Assembly (NCBI GenBank): GCA_015680685.1
Contig: MNCI01008651.1
Span: 396,120-460,119, forward strand
Source: Gnetum montanum
Taxonomy: Eukaryota > Streptophyta > Gnetopsida > Gnetales > Gnetaceae
Reading direction: 5' to 3'
DNA length: 64,000 nt
Position numbers and translations under genes: made by a program. The notes below the pieces were generated by a model. It ran no database searches. It had not been told where the DNA came from and saw only the letters and a list, made by a program, of their open reading frames with translations. Within the stretch, counting starts at the first letter, position 1, and each line of letters starts with the position of its first letter. Shown here one piece after another: positions 46,349 to 57,654 of this stretch.

Positions 46349-47891
46349 TGTAGTAACCAAAAACATTAGTGGCTGGAACACTAAGGGGTTCAGAGGCATA
46401 CAATCCTAACCCTGAGTCCATGTGAGGGCCTGCTGCAGGTAGAGATAAGGTGCCTAGAATGGCCTTGTTGATTAAACAGGGACTTACAAAATGCAATGCC
46501 AAATAATGCTAAGTGTTGAGCGATGTTTGCAATGTCAATAGTGTCAATGAGGATGAGTGTAGTCAAGGTTTTTGGTGCACAACGAGGGTGCTAATGTGTG
46601 GTTATGCATAAAAATAGTAGAAAATGCAAGTAAAATACCAAAATGTAAGTAAAATGCTAAGAATGCATGGAAAGAAAGTGAGAGAGAAAGCAACACACCA
46701 CCCCAAACAAGATTAAGTGTAGTTAACATCAGAAGGGATGAGAAGGTACACAGTGTACAATAGGCATAGTGGGCAACATAGTCATAGTCTCTGGGGTGTC
46801 TAGCCACGAAGACTGACATCCTGCCATGGTGTCTATGCCTACTAGGTAGGCTGCCATAGTATGCAGTAGATTGCAGTGGTCTATGGTGTCCTGCAGTGAT
46901 TTGCAATCTTGCTTCTCTTCAATTTGTTAGGGTGCCTCTAATTTTTCGTCTGTACAAAATACCTAGAATGCTCAAATTTTCCAACCCCTAAAACATAGAT
47001 GGCCATGAAATGCGGATCGGTTGCCACATGGCAGTGGGATGGTTGGAACTACACTGCACCCAACTACACTCTCCATTGAGGCTAGCAGTGTTATGCTCTG
47101 CTCTATTCTACTAGACTCTATGAGATTGCCAGATTGTAACTATGCTACCAACTGCACATTCGTGTGCCGAAAAGATCACAATGTACTTGAAAAAATGCAA
47201 CTTTGGAAACTATGCTCTGGGACTATGTTGTCCACTATCTCGAGTGGGGTCAAGTGTAGTTATAATTTTGGAACAAAAAGGGTACAACAAAGATGCATTT
47301 TTGCTAACTACGCTTGCTAGAGGTGTGTTAGAGTTGAGCTGAATACCAGTGTTGCATTGTGAAGGCCTTTGGAGGCTATTCTAGCTAACTATGCTTAACT
47401 ACATTCTGGACTAGGGGAGAGCATAGTTAGAACACTTCAAAAATTTTGCAAAATGTGACCATGTGCTAACTACACTCTCCACGGGAAGCCGACTACACTC
47501 CCAACTAAGGTCGAGCATAGTCCCCACACTTGGAAAAATCTGCAGCAGCTGGCTTAACACTTGGAGAAATTTGCAAAACTAGCCTTTGGTGTTGACTACG
47601 CTCTACGGCAATGGAGAGTGAAGTCCCAACACTTAAGAAAAATCTACAAAAAAACATGTCTTCATGCTAACTATGCTTGACTACGCTCTGAGGCAATGGA
47701 GAGCATAGTCTCAACACTTACCAAATTTCTACAAAAATTAGGTTTTAAGTCGACTACGCTCTCTACTAGGCTAACTACACTCTAGGGTAGTGGAGAGCAC
47801 AGTTCCAGCACTTAAGAAAAAATTTGCCTCATGTTGACACTTAGACAAATTTATAGTCAAGATGTCGTAGCCCAAATTTGATGGTGTTTCA
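46349..47891 (-). repeat. E2 5' LTR with hairpin array, TATA segment deleted
   Basis: 1543 bp, TGTAG...TTTCA on the plus strand. The five hairpin units lie at about 47390-47820 and are better paired than in the left LTR, for example GACTACGCTCT with GGAGAGCATAGTC at 47680-47710. The 27-base segment with the TATA box of the other LTR is missing near 47000. Confidence 0.94.
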
Positions 47892-48536
47892 CTCATAGCA
47901 GGAGTCATTGAGTGTACGAATCTTTATTTGAACACTGTTGTACCTGAACCACATTAGTATGTACAGCAATAAAGACAAGCTTCTTGAAAAACCTAGTAGC
48001 ATTCTGGATAGCTTAAATGTTTTATTTATGCATTTATTGTTTTTATTAAATATTCAATCAATTAAGGTAAATTAGACTTTAATCAATTAAGCTAAATAGA
48101 TTAAGTACATAAGTATGATAGCTAAGCATAAACACATATTTGCTTGGTAATCTCAGCAATGTTATTACTTGGTGCGATTGGATACGTGGGTTCAGGATGT
48201 GTATAGATAGTGCGATTGGATTCTTATGTTAGGATTAGCTAAAGACCAGTTAATTAGTTAGATTGAATTAGTCATTAAATTATTTTATCTCTCTCTTCAA
48301 GCACCAAAGAACATAAAACATAAAATGACAAAAATCATATGCCTCAATTACACTTAACCATACCTTTGTACTTCACAAGTGTAATTGGGAAGACAATGAA
48401 TGACCTTCGGGCAAGATTCACTTCCTAAAAGACTAGTGCACTAGAAACTAGAGAGTCCACAGAATTCAATCAGATCGTGCATGAATGCTTCATGATTCAT
48501 ATGGTTGGACGTAGGGGTACCTTTAATCGCTCATCA
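47892..48536 (+). repeat. E1 3' LTR, second part
   Basis: Starts CTCATAGCAGGAGTCATTGAG and aligns with 10460-11132 of the 5' LTR to the end CTCATCA, followed by the duplication AATAT. Together with 22521-22807 it gives a full-length LTR. Confidence 0.94.
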
Positions 48537-49899
48537 AATATGAAATAGTTTTTTTCCAATTATTTCTACAAGTATCTTGTCACTAAATGTTCTTGGATAT
48601 GGAGTAGTAGGTTATTGTATTTTTGTATATGCTTTAAGAAATTTTATTTGGTAATATCCTTAAATTTCAACATTGTTTATAATTTTCTTAAAATTATCTT
48701 CATTTATTCTTTACACCTATGAAATATCCAATGTAATGTGAATTTTTATCAACATGCTTTTTTTCTTTATATTCTTAAATAACAATCCTTTAATAACTCA
48801 TGTCTTGTACAAGATTAAAGTTGCATTATCTCTTCCTATTTTACTTCTTTGAATTTGTTATGTATATACATGATACACAAATAACTTCATGTTCTAATAG
48901 CAACATGTCTTTCAACAAAGTTATTTTATGTTTAGTTTAGAATTTTACCTTAAATCAATTTATCAAGCATTTTTTTATGAGAAAGAAACCTGGTTACTAT
49001 TATGGCTAAACAATAAACTAGATATATTTATACTACATTAGAGCTAGAGCTTTTGATACAAGATCAATCACATAGTTTAAGAAACTTGCATCTAAAAAGT
49101 TAGTTCTAACTAATAGGTACATTTCTCTTATCATCTTTGTTAACTACTAGCATCTAGACTTCTAATGCCTAAAATAAAGAAGAGCATGAAGAAACATATA
49201 TATTAGACAATAGAGTGATATTGTGTAAGGACCAACAAGGGTACAATGCATAAGGGAAAATACCTTGAATTCATATTTGCATCCACTTCTCACTAGTAGA
49301 AGGCTAGGAATGGATAGCACTTTTAAGGAATGTATATTGTGAGACAAAGTACTAGTGGCCTCATAAAAATGTTCTCAAAACTCACGAATTCAATTACATT
49401 AGAAAAACAATAATCTAATGTGTTAACATGATTATCGCAATAAGGATAGGAATAATTAGTTAAAATATGCTATTATTTAAAGTAAGCATGTACTGTAAGC
49501 CTATCGTACAAGAACTTACATGAAAATGTCCTATAATAGATAAGTAATCCCTATTTATACCTTGCAGCTTTTAGTGGATATAGCTCAATAGTGTAGACCA
49601 CTATATCCTTTTAAAAAATGAATATAGTGATGAAATATTCCATTGAGCCTGATCCCAATGATGCAGTGTGCATTCAAAATTTGTTTTTAAGTATTTCAAA
49701 CCCACTTTAGTTTGGATTGACTCATAATATTAATGAAATATTATAAAATAAAAATCCATCATACAAATATTTGGCCTTTATAATCTAGGTCTATGCTTTA
49801 TTAATAATGTAGAGTTGTCAAATTAATTCGCCTAGTAATGCAATATTAATATAGCCTAAACACCTCATTCCCCATCATCTATCTTGGATTGGCTACTAC
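48537..49899. other. AT-rich flank, decayed LINE tail
   Basis: No firm motif. It is downstream, on the minus strand, of the LINE RT relic and may be the rest of that LINE. The only open frame of note (49162-49347, minus) has no match I know. Confidence 0.4.
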
Positions 49900-50590
49900 A
49901 TAAAGTAATGTATAGATTTTTTTTCTTTATATATTACTAAAGAAAATATCATTCTAGCCTTTTGGACTTTTGAATTATAACAGGAAACCATGTATAAAGG
50001 AATTGCATGAAGGATAAAGCCAAGGAATTGCAAATAACTTGCTTGAAACAAAATCCTTCCCCTTTTCTAGTCTTGTTTGAATTTCACCAATAATCTCATC
50101 TCAGATAAAAAAAATATTCATTCTACCCACAAACAGAGGCATACAAAGACAGTTAGTAGGGAGTGTATTTTATTGACATTGAAGTTGAGCACGAATATCC
50201 ACCAATACATTTGAAGGAGTTCCAAGATTATAAACTTTTCTTTTAAGACGTAGCTCTAAAACTTTGTATGCACTAAAATACATCATGGAGAACCTCTGTA
50301 GAGACATGTAGAAAAAGAAAAAGTGTCGTTCACAAATTGAAGGTGAGTAAAATTAGCATAACCACAAGGAGGGGTAAATCCCTTAATGTGTTTGTACTTG
50401 TGCCTTATAGAAGCCTTTATACCGGCCATTTCTAAGATAAATATGAAGGGAGAGATTGGATCACCCCATTAAAATTTATTTTCGGCTACAACTTCCCTAA
50501 CTTATTGGTTATTAATTAACAAAGAAAATCTAAAGCCTTTATAGCCATGAGTAGTGAGTGGGAATGCAAATATTATTTGTGTAGTTTCTA
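49900..50590 (-). pseudogene. LINE (non-LTR) reverse transcriptase relic
   Basis: Minus strand: GYKGFRFSLLINNQ (about 50500-50550) matches the FSVLVNG block. WGDPISPFIFILEMAG (about 50425-50470) matches the RQGDPLSPFLFIL block. YANFTHLQFVNDTFSF (about 50315-50365) is the FADDT catalytic block with Ala to Val and Asp to Asn. Farther on, SLALSFMQFLYTWFPV suits the SLPVYYM region. These are L1-type plant LINE features. The frame is full of stops, and one active-site Asp is lost. Confidence 0.75.
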
Positions 50591-50599
50591 TCTTTTTCT

Positions 50600-53500
50600 T
50601 TTATCTAGTATTCAAGCTTAGATGCCATATAATGCAATTATTACAAAACGACTTCTTTTGTCCCATGGGGACAATTCAGTTTTCTAAAATAAATTTATAA
50701 AATTCATTTAAATTTGAAATCACTTTGAAGAGAATGTTCAAAAGTTAGGTAGAATTTCAAGATTGACAACAATGAAGTGTTACCCTACTGGTAAGGGTTT
50801 TTGGCTAGGTAACCTTATTCTACGAAGTAACAGTGAATTATAAATTTAAAAAATTCTGTAAAAAAAAAATTTCTGAAACCGATTATAAAGGAGCTCAGTT
50901 AATGAACATATTTCGGTTTCAATTGCAGATAAAGAATATAATTTTTTTGTGTCGAAGTTGATCCGTTAACACATTTCAATAAGAACCGTTGAACCCAATG
51001 CTATAAATTAATGAATTCTCATCCCCTAAGAATTGAATAAAATCCTGAATCACGATCATAACTCCGAGAATTCAAAATGATTTGTCGCATGATATGGAAA
51101 TTCGTAAGACGTGACTTGAAACTGATGTGCGTAACCCTAATGATCATGGCCTAAAATTTCCGAGACATCACTTCAAATGGAAATACGCAGCAGAAACCAT
51201 TATGAAATCTCGTAATTTATAAATGGTCATACCTGACATCAATTCCATTTATGATATTCCAACAGTTAAAAAAGTTTTCATTGGTCTCGTGGTTGCCGTA
51301 TAACCAGTACTGGTGGTAACTGGTAAGCCTTAGTTGATCTTAGAGTTATGATGTGTAAGCTTTTCTGCTAAAGCATGTTCAAGAGCGGCAACCTTCCTTA
51401 AGAAAAAGGGCGCGTCCACGGATCCACTCATACTTCCATCGGTATAGTTGGAAGTAGTTGAATATTGTGAGGCTTTTTCCTGCAGTCAAAATTCATTCAT
51501 TAGGATTAGGAATTAGGTCGTTCAGACAGTATTTCAAAGCGCCGACGTTGGCTGCCTCAGAGCCATCAACCGTTTTCCATGTCTTTGAATAGCATGTTCT
51601 CAGAAAAAAGGAAACCAGTCATGGTTGATTGCAAAAACTCAGACTAGAATTGGGTAGAAGTTACTGTAGAAGCAGCAGCGGTCAGAACTCAGAACAGCAT
51701 TCAGACTGAACCTTTTTTACCGTGTTAAAACTGTCAGCACTACCACCTTAGCCAAGCAAAACCTTAATATTAGCAGCGCCGCTTATGGAAACCCACATGA
51801 AGAAAGGGTTTCTTGGAGTGCACTCCACTAGGTCTCCAGTGTCTCCCTCCATTGTATCTCCCATGGCAAATGGCAATTGACATATTTGACAAGCAGCAAA
51901 CCCTGAAAGTCTTCTGAAAACCATGAAATGAGAAACATCCATCATCATGATGAATTGATGATCATGATGGATAGGTGAATGCTGCTGCCGCTACATTTGA
52001 ATTGCAGGGATTTTGCAGAAAGTTGGGATGGGACACTAAACCACGTGCAATGTTCTGCTTGCTTGTCAATTATGGCTCCTAAAACTAAGGTTCCCTGACA
52101 CTATGCCCTGCAATCAGTGGCGAGATTCATGGTAAATAAGTTACCTGCTCTGCTCTGATTCATTTGAGCGAGAGAGAGAAAGAGAAAGCAGACAAAATGC
52201 ACAGAACAAGGCAGATGGTCATATGGCACTGATGACCAGAATTCTGCTGCTGCTGCAGGAGAGGATCACAGAAAAACAGAAATCGGTCACCATTAATGCC
52301 ACAGAGAGCCAAAAACCTGCATTCACATTTCAGAGCAAAAATAGTCCGCACCGCAGAGAGCTGCTGCTGCCTGTGTGGTCAAACCAGAGTGGGGCCTTGG
52401 GTTGGTGGATTGTAAAAATGCTGTCGGCTGTATCTGGGGCATGGTCATATGTGTTTCTTCACTTTGCCCTTTGGCTTATTCTTCCCATACCCGGGGTTTG
52501 AACCAGGAAATATACAGCAAAGTTGATTGTATATGGCCTTCCGGACTGTATTAAGGTGGTTTATTCTTTCCCAGATTTGTATTGGGATGACCTGTATAAG
52601 GTTAAAACGGTAAAAAAAAAAAAATCTCTTCCCATAAAACGTATATATACGTTTTAAAAGAATCTGAAATTCCAACCCTATGTGATGAGGTTTTTGGTTT
52701 CTGATTCTGGTCTGCTAGACAGACAACTTGGACCCAAGTTACCCAACCCTGGTTTTTTTGATACATACCCTGATACCCAACTCCCCCCACTTGGAGCCTT
52801 TTTTCCGATCTAATGGGCATTCGGAAGTCTCCTATTCCTACTGTTACTGCAAAGATGTCAAGCAACTTTGAACATTGGGTGTCGATCCACACCACTGCAA
52901 GATGTGACCCTACGCTGTTTTTTGTTTTATTTTATTTTGGGTTCAAGTACCCACGACGACAACCTAAGTCCCATTCCCATGACATGAGATGAGAAAGAAA
53001 GAGCTCGTTCCTCATTGCTGTTGAAGATGGGCTTGGTTGGTTGGATTTGGATGGAGTTTTTTTTTTCTCCTTTGCTTTCTTATTCCGTGTAGGCCGGTGA
53101 TCATGGTACTGTGCTGGATTCGTACCTATTTTTTTCTTCTTCTGCTGACTGATTTGAAAGAATAAAGAGCGCGCTTTGCTTGCTTGCTTCTGCAATCTAT
53201 ATTTTCTAATTTTTCCAAGCAAACAGTGGTGGGAATCTGCCGGCATGTAAAACTGAGTACCTCACTCATACTGTGGTGTTGTTGTTTGGATTATGGACTG
53301 CGTGCCTGCCTTGCCAATATGGGACACATTGTTGCATGTACCCATATCTCTTCAATAAAAAGGCATTCGAGATAACATCTTCCCAGCAGCCCAGGCCGGA
53401 TCTCTGAATAATAGCAGTTCATTGCTGTGAGTGTAACCCAAAGCTATTTTGGATTAGATAGAAAGAAAGAGAGCAGATCAGATATTGTATGTATGGGAAG

Positions 53501-53672
53501 TCAAAAACATGAAAGAGAGGATTGTTGTTAGAGGAAATCCATGTAAAAGTTCAATGGATGTCTAGTTATGTTGATGATGCTTTTGGGTTTCCGTCTCTGA
53601 AGAGCCATGAGTTCATCGCATCGAAGTGACTAACTAGAATACAGGAGAGAATTCCAAAATCGATCCCAGCCT
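50600..53672. other. Non-repetitive upstream region of the EPFL gene
   Basis: From about 51250 the base composition shifts to higher G+C and the words typical of the LTR elements stop. No exon is supported. Frames at 51748-51948 and 52932-53246 (minus) and 52223-52501 (plus) show no domain, and the second is a low-complexity Lys/Ser product of T-rich DNA. A near-palindromic AAACGTATATATACGTTTTA is at 52637-52656. A GA-rich run (53458-53480) and CT/T-rich stretches (53050-53150) may belong to the promoter or 5' leader. Confidence 0.55.
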
Positions 53673-54517
53673 ATGGCTGTGGTTTTCTCCGCCGCGGCAA
53701 CATTGCTTTCCTTCTTTCTGCTGCTATTTTTGCTTCTTCCAGACGAATTATACCATTCATATTATACTGGTGAGTGCTTGCAATTTCCTGTGTTCAAATA
53801 GCACTGCAATTCCTTTTTATCAGATTCATCCTTCAATAATGGTACAAAAAGTGCGTTATCTGTTACAAATTTTTACTTCATGGCGATCTAAGCACCAACC
53901 CAAGCCGATCCTATCGTCTATCTTTTGCAGATTCTCCGACCCAGAAGAAACTGATCGAAGAGAATCAGAAAACACCATCAGCTATGCGTACAGCGTTAGA
54001 GGTACACAGCTATTGTAATGTCCCCACTTTTCGTCTTATTTTTCGTAACTAGTCAATGTGGTTCATAAATGCGCACTGACGTTAACTGTCAAACTATGAC
54101 CACATGAAAAGATATCACAGAAGAATTGTTTTTTTTTTTAAATTATGCTCAACTGGTTAAAACCCATAGCTATAAACCAAATCAAAACTAAGTAGCAACA
54201 ATACATACGCAAATTATTGAAATTAAGTGCTAATCCAAGGAATTGCAGTGCAGAACCCACACGGAAGGATGATGCGTGTGTTAGCAGAAGAAGGAGGAGG
54301 AGGGCTAAACCTACAAGAAAACAAAGAAAGGAAGAGGAGGGATTCTACTGGGCCTGGTTCATCACCACCCACATGTGCAAACAGATGTTCAATGTGCAAG
54401 CCATGCATGCTTGTCAAAGTGCCAGTGAAGCCTGGATTACCAATTGATGAGATCCCTGCTGAGTATTACCCAGAGGCCTGGAGATGCAAATGCAATGGCA
54501 AGATTTATATGCCTTAG
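53673..54517 (+). CDS. EPFL: EPIDERMAL PATTERNING FACTOR-LIKE secreted peptide precursor, EPFL4/5/6 group
   Basis: Three exons, 53673-53769, 53931-54001 and 54254-54517, give 143 residues. Both introns are GT-AG (161 and 252 bases, phases 1 and 0); only the acceptor at 54253 keeps the frame, since the nearer one at 54248 leads to a quick stop. Residues 1-23 are a hydrophobic signal peptide (MAVVFSAAATLLSFF...). A variable propeptide ends in the basic KERKRR (80-85). The mature domain starts GPGSSPPTC and has cysteines at 97, 101, 104, 107, 134 and 136, ending YYPEAWRCKC and KIYMP. That ending and VPVKPGLP mark the CHALLAH group. In Arabidopsis such peptides act outside the cell as ligands of ERECTA-family receptor kinases in stem growth and stomatal patterning. 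The loop carries PIDEIPA, a few residues longer than in the Arabidopsis members. No break is seen. Expression is not shown. Confidence 0.92.
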
Positions 54518-55689
54518 CTTGAATTAAATTTTAGTTATTAACCATCATCATCATCACCATTACTAGTAGCAGACAGACATTCTCATCTTGTTGTAAGAAG
54601 TCAAGAGAATCATTACCTTGTTAATTACACGTTATGGCTCCTACTGATACTGTTTATCTAGAATTCATCAGCTGCCACTTTTGTCTTGTCCACGTTACAT
54701 ATCAGAATTGAAAAACGTAGAATATTAGTGGTATCGTGGGGGTCTGCATCTGGCACAGCAGCAAATCTGTCTTATCCTTTCAGAGACACAGCCATTTATG
54801 TATCCATGATGTAGATATAGATCAGCAGGCCAGGCCAGATTTTGTCAATATGTCTATGCTGCAGGGCACGATCAAATCTTTCAGGATATGCTGTCCATGC
54901 CTCAGGAAAAGATATAAGTTACCGAGTTACCGAGTTACCAATGTAATTCTTATGCCACTGTATTTTCAAGAAGTAGCTGAAATGCCTATAGTTCTATAGG
55001 ACCTGTTGCTAGCCAGCTATCAACTGGTCACCGAAATGGGAGAGGAGAATACTAACAAACCGATCCATGGTGGAGGAGAATCTTATTTTCTGTCTTTCTC
55101 TCTCTCTCCAATGTTTTGACTGAGAGAGATTTCTGTTTTCCAACTGTTTTCAATGAAATTTTTAGCTCTCTCTTTTTAATTATTACAGTACTTACAGTTG
55201 CACTGACTTTTGTTGCACGAAAGTTTTTAAGTTAGAATTCAAATATTCAAATGTTTAATGTTGATGAAATACTAAGCAGTATTGAGTTAAGGAATTGCAA
55301 TGCAGGCGTAGTTCGATGACATCCAGGGAACACTGCAATGCTTACGTTCTCTAAGTAGTTTGAATCAGAGTTAATTCCTTGTAAGATTGCATTTGATGAG
55401 TATATATTTCTCAGACTAAATTATAGAACAAAGTTATGTGCTTTATCTTATCTTTACTCTCTTAAGTCTCACCAAATCTCATCTTTAGGTTGCCTTTACA
55501 CTAACTCAGTATCATTATTATCATTTCTTTTTCCTTGCTGATTGGGGGTCATCTTAAGTTCAACGTCTCACCCATTCTTTTATCATATATAAATATAAAA
55601 ATATTGTATTATACAGGGCTTTGCATTTTGCTTTAATGCTTTGTCATTAAAAAGCTAAAATCCATGAATTAAGTTACAACAACAAAGTA
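54518..55689. other. Downstream region of the EPFL gene
   Basis: Likely holds the 3' untranslated region. A CATCAT/ATCACC run (54543-54560) and a CT run (55099-55112) are present. The open frame 54736-54999 (plus) has no recognised feature and a repeated TACCGAGT inside. No second gene is supported. Confidence 0.5.
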
Positions 55690-55760
55690 ACAATGAGGTA
55701 TTAACCTAGTGGTAAAATTTAAGTCATGGGCTCGATTTTGGTGAGCAATGCTAAGTTATA
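55690..55760 (+). repeat. tRNA-derived SINE-like fragment
   Basis: CAATGAGGTATTAACCTAGT then GGTAAAA gives an A box (55701-55717), and GTCATGGGCTCGATTTT a B box (55723-55739), the best preserved of the three copies. The body may extend to about 55910, where CCCCCTCCTACAAAAATTC precedes an A-rich end. Confidence 0.5.
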
Positions 55761-56587
55761 ACTTTCTACCCCTCATCAAAGATGCAAGTTAGATCATATA
55801 AGGTTTTGACATAGTGACCAAATACTTCTTATGGTTTGGATGGATAGCATTTACACTTATAAAATAATAATTTGACCCCCTCCTACAAAAATTCTTATTA
55901 AAACTCAATTGTACATTAAAGCTGTTTTTTTTTTAGGAAAGTGGGAAAGGAGGGAATAAGGTATTTATCAACTTATTCTGATTGAAAAAAAAAAGAATAC
56001 TAATTTTAAAAAAAATTAAGAGTGCATTAAATCATTAACATAGAAGAGAGTTTTTTTTTTTTTTTTTTTTTAAAAAAGCCTAATAGTTTTGAGGCTATCT
56101 TTTCAATTTTCATCCTTACAATTTTGAGTATGCCTTGTCTTTATTTAGAAGTGTCCTTTGTTTTCACATCTTTTCACAAAAAAAGTAAAAATAAACAATA
56201 AACAATAAAAACCAAAAAAGAAAAAGTTTCAACAACAAAAGAAAAACATAAATTGCAATAAAAGTTTAAAGCTTTTCCAACTTGAGCTTACAAATAAAAA
56301 AGGAATTAATACTACAAGAAACAAATAAAATGTTCAATCTTCCCCAAAATATTTCCACTTAAAATTGTAATTTAAAAACATCTTTGGATATAACATTTAA
56401 CTCTTAAAAGAAAGATCATAATTATATTCTTGTTACTAGAATATAATTGCACGATAAAGTGTCTAAATAGAGTAGAGAATAAGTGGCTAAATGATGACGC
56501 ATTGGTTGGCTGCATTGATGCAACCATGTCAAGGTCGATGCCTCAACATAGATGCCTTGACGCATGCTATCGCATCTATTTGAATAA
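55761..56587. other. Intergenic, low-complexity DNA
   Basis: Includes a poly-T run (56051-56070), A-rich stretches (56180-56310) and, from 56492, GATGACGCATTGG-type words like the GC-rich subrepeats of the E1/E5 LTR. The last may be an outer part or older copy of that LTR. Confidence 0.45.
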
Positions 56588-57432
56588 TGATGAAGCATCA
56601 AAGTGTCACGTCGATGAGGCCCCATCAAAGTGTCATGTTTATGAGGCTTTGTTGATGCATCCCCACAATAAAGTCTATAAATACACACTCATCTGTTGTG
56701 TTTATGGAAGTCTTTGGTCAATAGAGCAGCCGACCACTTGTAGTTTTATTCCATAGTCTTAGAGAATAGTTAGTGAGCACCTGCAGTGTGGATTTGAGTC
56801 AGTTGTATGACATCTTATTCAAGTGGCAATGTACCTAGACACACTGCATGAGTGACAATAAGATCGAGATTGATTCTTATGCATTGCAACACTTTGACTT
56901 AGATTAGATTTACTTTCCATGCAATTTACTTTTTATGTACTTAGTTAATATTTACATTTCCATGCATATTAATGAATTGGCAAAATGAGCACAACCAGTT
57001 TCGAGCATAAACACGTATTCGCTTATTAACCCCAACAATGTTATTATTTGGTTCTCCCAATAGCATAGCGCTTGGTAATCCTAGTTGTGGATACATGGGT
57101 TCAGGATGTGTACAGAAAGCTAAAAGCAAACACTCATTGCTCATATGCTAGTTTAGACTTTACTTTTTGTTGTTAATTAGTTAAATAACTGATTTCTCTA
57201 TTATCGTTAGGAGTAGCATAAGGTCAAAACAACATCAAGAATCATATGTGTCACTTTGGACTAAACCATATGTGATAAAGCTACCATTAGTCCAAGTGGG
57301 AAAATAGTGAACTATGATCAAGGCATAATGATGTGGATGCACAACTAGTCCCATCCACGAAATTCGACCAGATCATGGGTGAACACTTGTGACTTGTATG
57401 GTTGGGCATATGGGGTACCTTGCCACTCATTA
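56588..57432 (+). repeat. E5 5' LTR (Athila-like, relative of E1)
   Basis: TGATGAAGCATCAAAGTGTC at the start parallels E1's TGATGAGCATCAAAGTGTTA, and the distal half parallels E1 too (GGATACATGGGTTCAGGATG, GGTACCTT...CACTCATTA). TATAAATA at 56676-56683. No partner LTR is in the window. An alternative start is TGATGACGC at 56492. Confidence 0.82.
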
Positions 57433-57433
57433 T

Positions 57434-57452
57434 TGGCATCATTGTCGGGGAC
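57434..57452 (+). other. E5 primer binding site, tRNA-Asp type
   Basis: TGGCATCATTGTCGGGGAC follows the LTR end by one base. This is better preserved than in E1. Confidence 0.82.
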
Positions 57453-57569
57453 AGTGATAGTTATCTAGATTAGTTATATCATACACGATCATTGTAAACA
57501 CATTAACGATTTATCTTTCAAAAAATATTAAGTCACACACATTAGTAACTAACAAAAATGTTTCTTTTA

Positions 57570-57654
57570 TAAAGAAGTGATAATGCATCATATGGAGAGA
57601 ACATTCATTGGAGAACTAATGAGATATATATTGAAGAAAATTGGAGTGACCAAC
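57570..57654 (+). pseudogene. E5 gag start, cut by E4
   Basis: Reads NIHWRTNEIYIEENWSDQ up to the E4 edge. The start of E4 gag reads VIHWRTNELYDNEDWSTQ (about 63299-63355). So E5 and E4 share a gag type, and E4 landed inside this gag. The rest of E5 lies beyond the window. Confidence 0.72.

Larger units (their letters stand above)
22808..47891 (-). mobile_element. E2: Tat-type Ty3/gypsy retrotransposon inserted in the E1 3' LTR
   Basis: 25.1 kb including E3, about 18.1 kb without it. LTRs of 1547 and 1543 bp, a tRNA-Asn primer site beside the right LTR and a polypurine tract beside the left one show that it reads on the minus strand. Order in its own direction: gag, protease, a long interval with an opposite-strand gene and tandem repeats, RT, RNase H, second RNase H, integrase, tandem repeats, LTR. 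The second RNase H domain marks the Tat lineage (Ogre relatives). Flanks are TCCAT and CTCAT, a diverged target duplication within E1's LTR. Confidence 0.94.
10190..48536 (+). mobile_element. E1: Athila-type Ty3/gypsy retrotransposon split by E2
   Basis: Full-length element with TGATGAG...CTCATCA LTRs, a decayed tRNA-Asp primer site, gag, protease, RT, RNase H, integrase, a long extra ORF after integrase and a terminal polypurine tract. The perfect target duplication AATAT lies at 10185-10189 and 48537-48541. The 3' LTR runs from 22521 to 22807, is broken by the 25-kb element E2, and resumes at 47892. Without E2 the element is about 13.3 kb, which suits Athila. The FMDD-type RT motif, DGYSGYN, the protease relatives in E3 (DLGS) and an ORF between integrase and LTR also fit the Athila lineage. 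All coding regions are broken. Confidence 0.95.

Noticed and set aside
22808-47891. Reading E2 as a plus-strand element because long plus-strand frames occur at 31200-34840
   Set aside because: RT, both RNase H domains, integrase, protease, primer site and polypurine tract all point to the minus strand.
50769-50840. CAATGAAGTGTTACCC...TGGTAAGG as a fourth SINE-like copy
   Set aside because: The start and A-box-like words fit but no B box follows at the right spacing.
51748-51948. Minus-strand frame starting MMMDVSHFMVF in the GC-richer region
   Set aside because: No recognisable motif, no splice partner found, and short.
52932-53246. Minus-strand frame of 104 codons rich in Lys, Ser and Gln upstream of the EPFL gene
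   Set aside because: It is the complement of T- and CT-rich promoter-like DNA, with no domain and no conserved start context.
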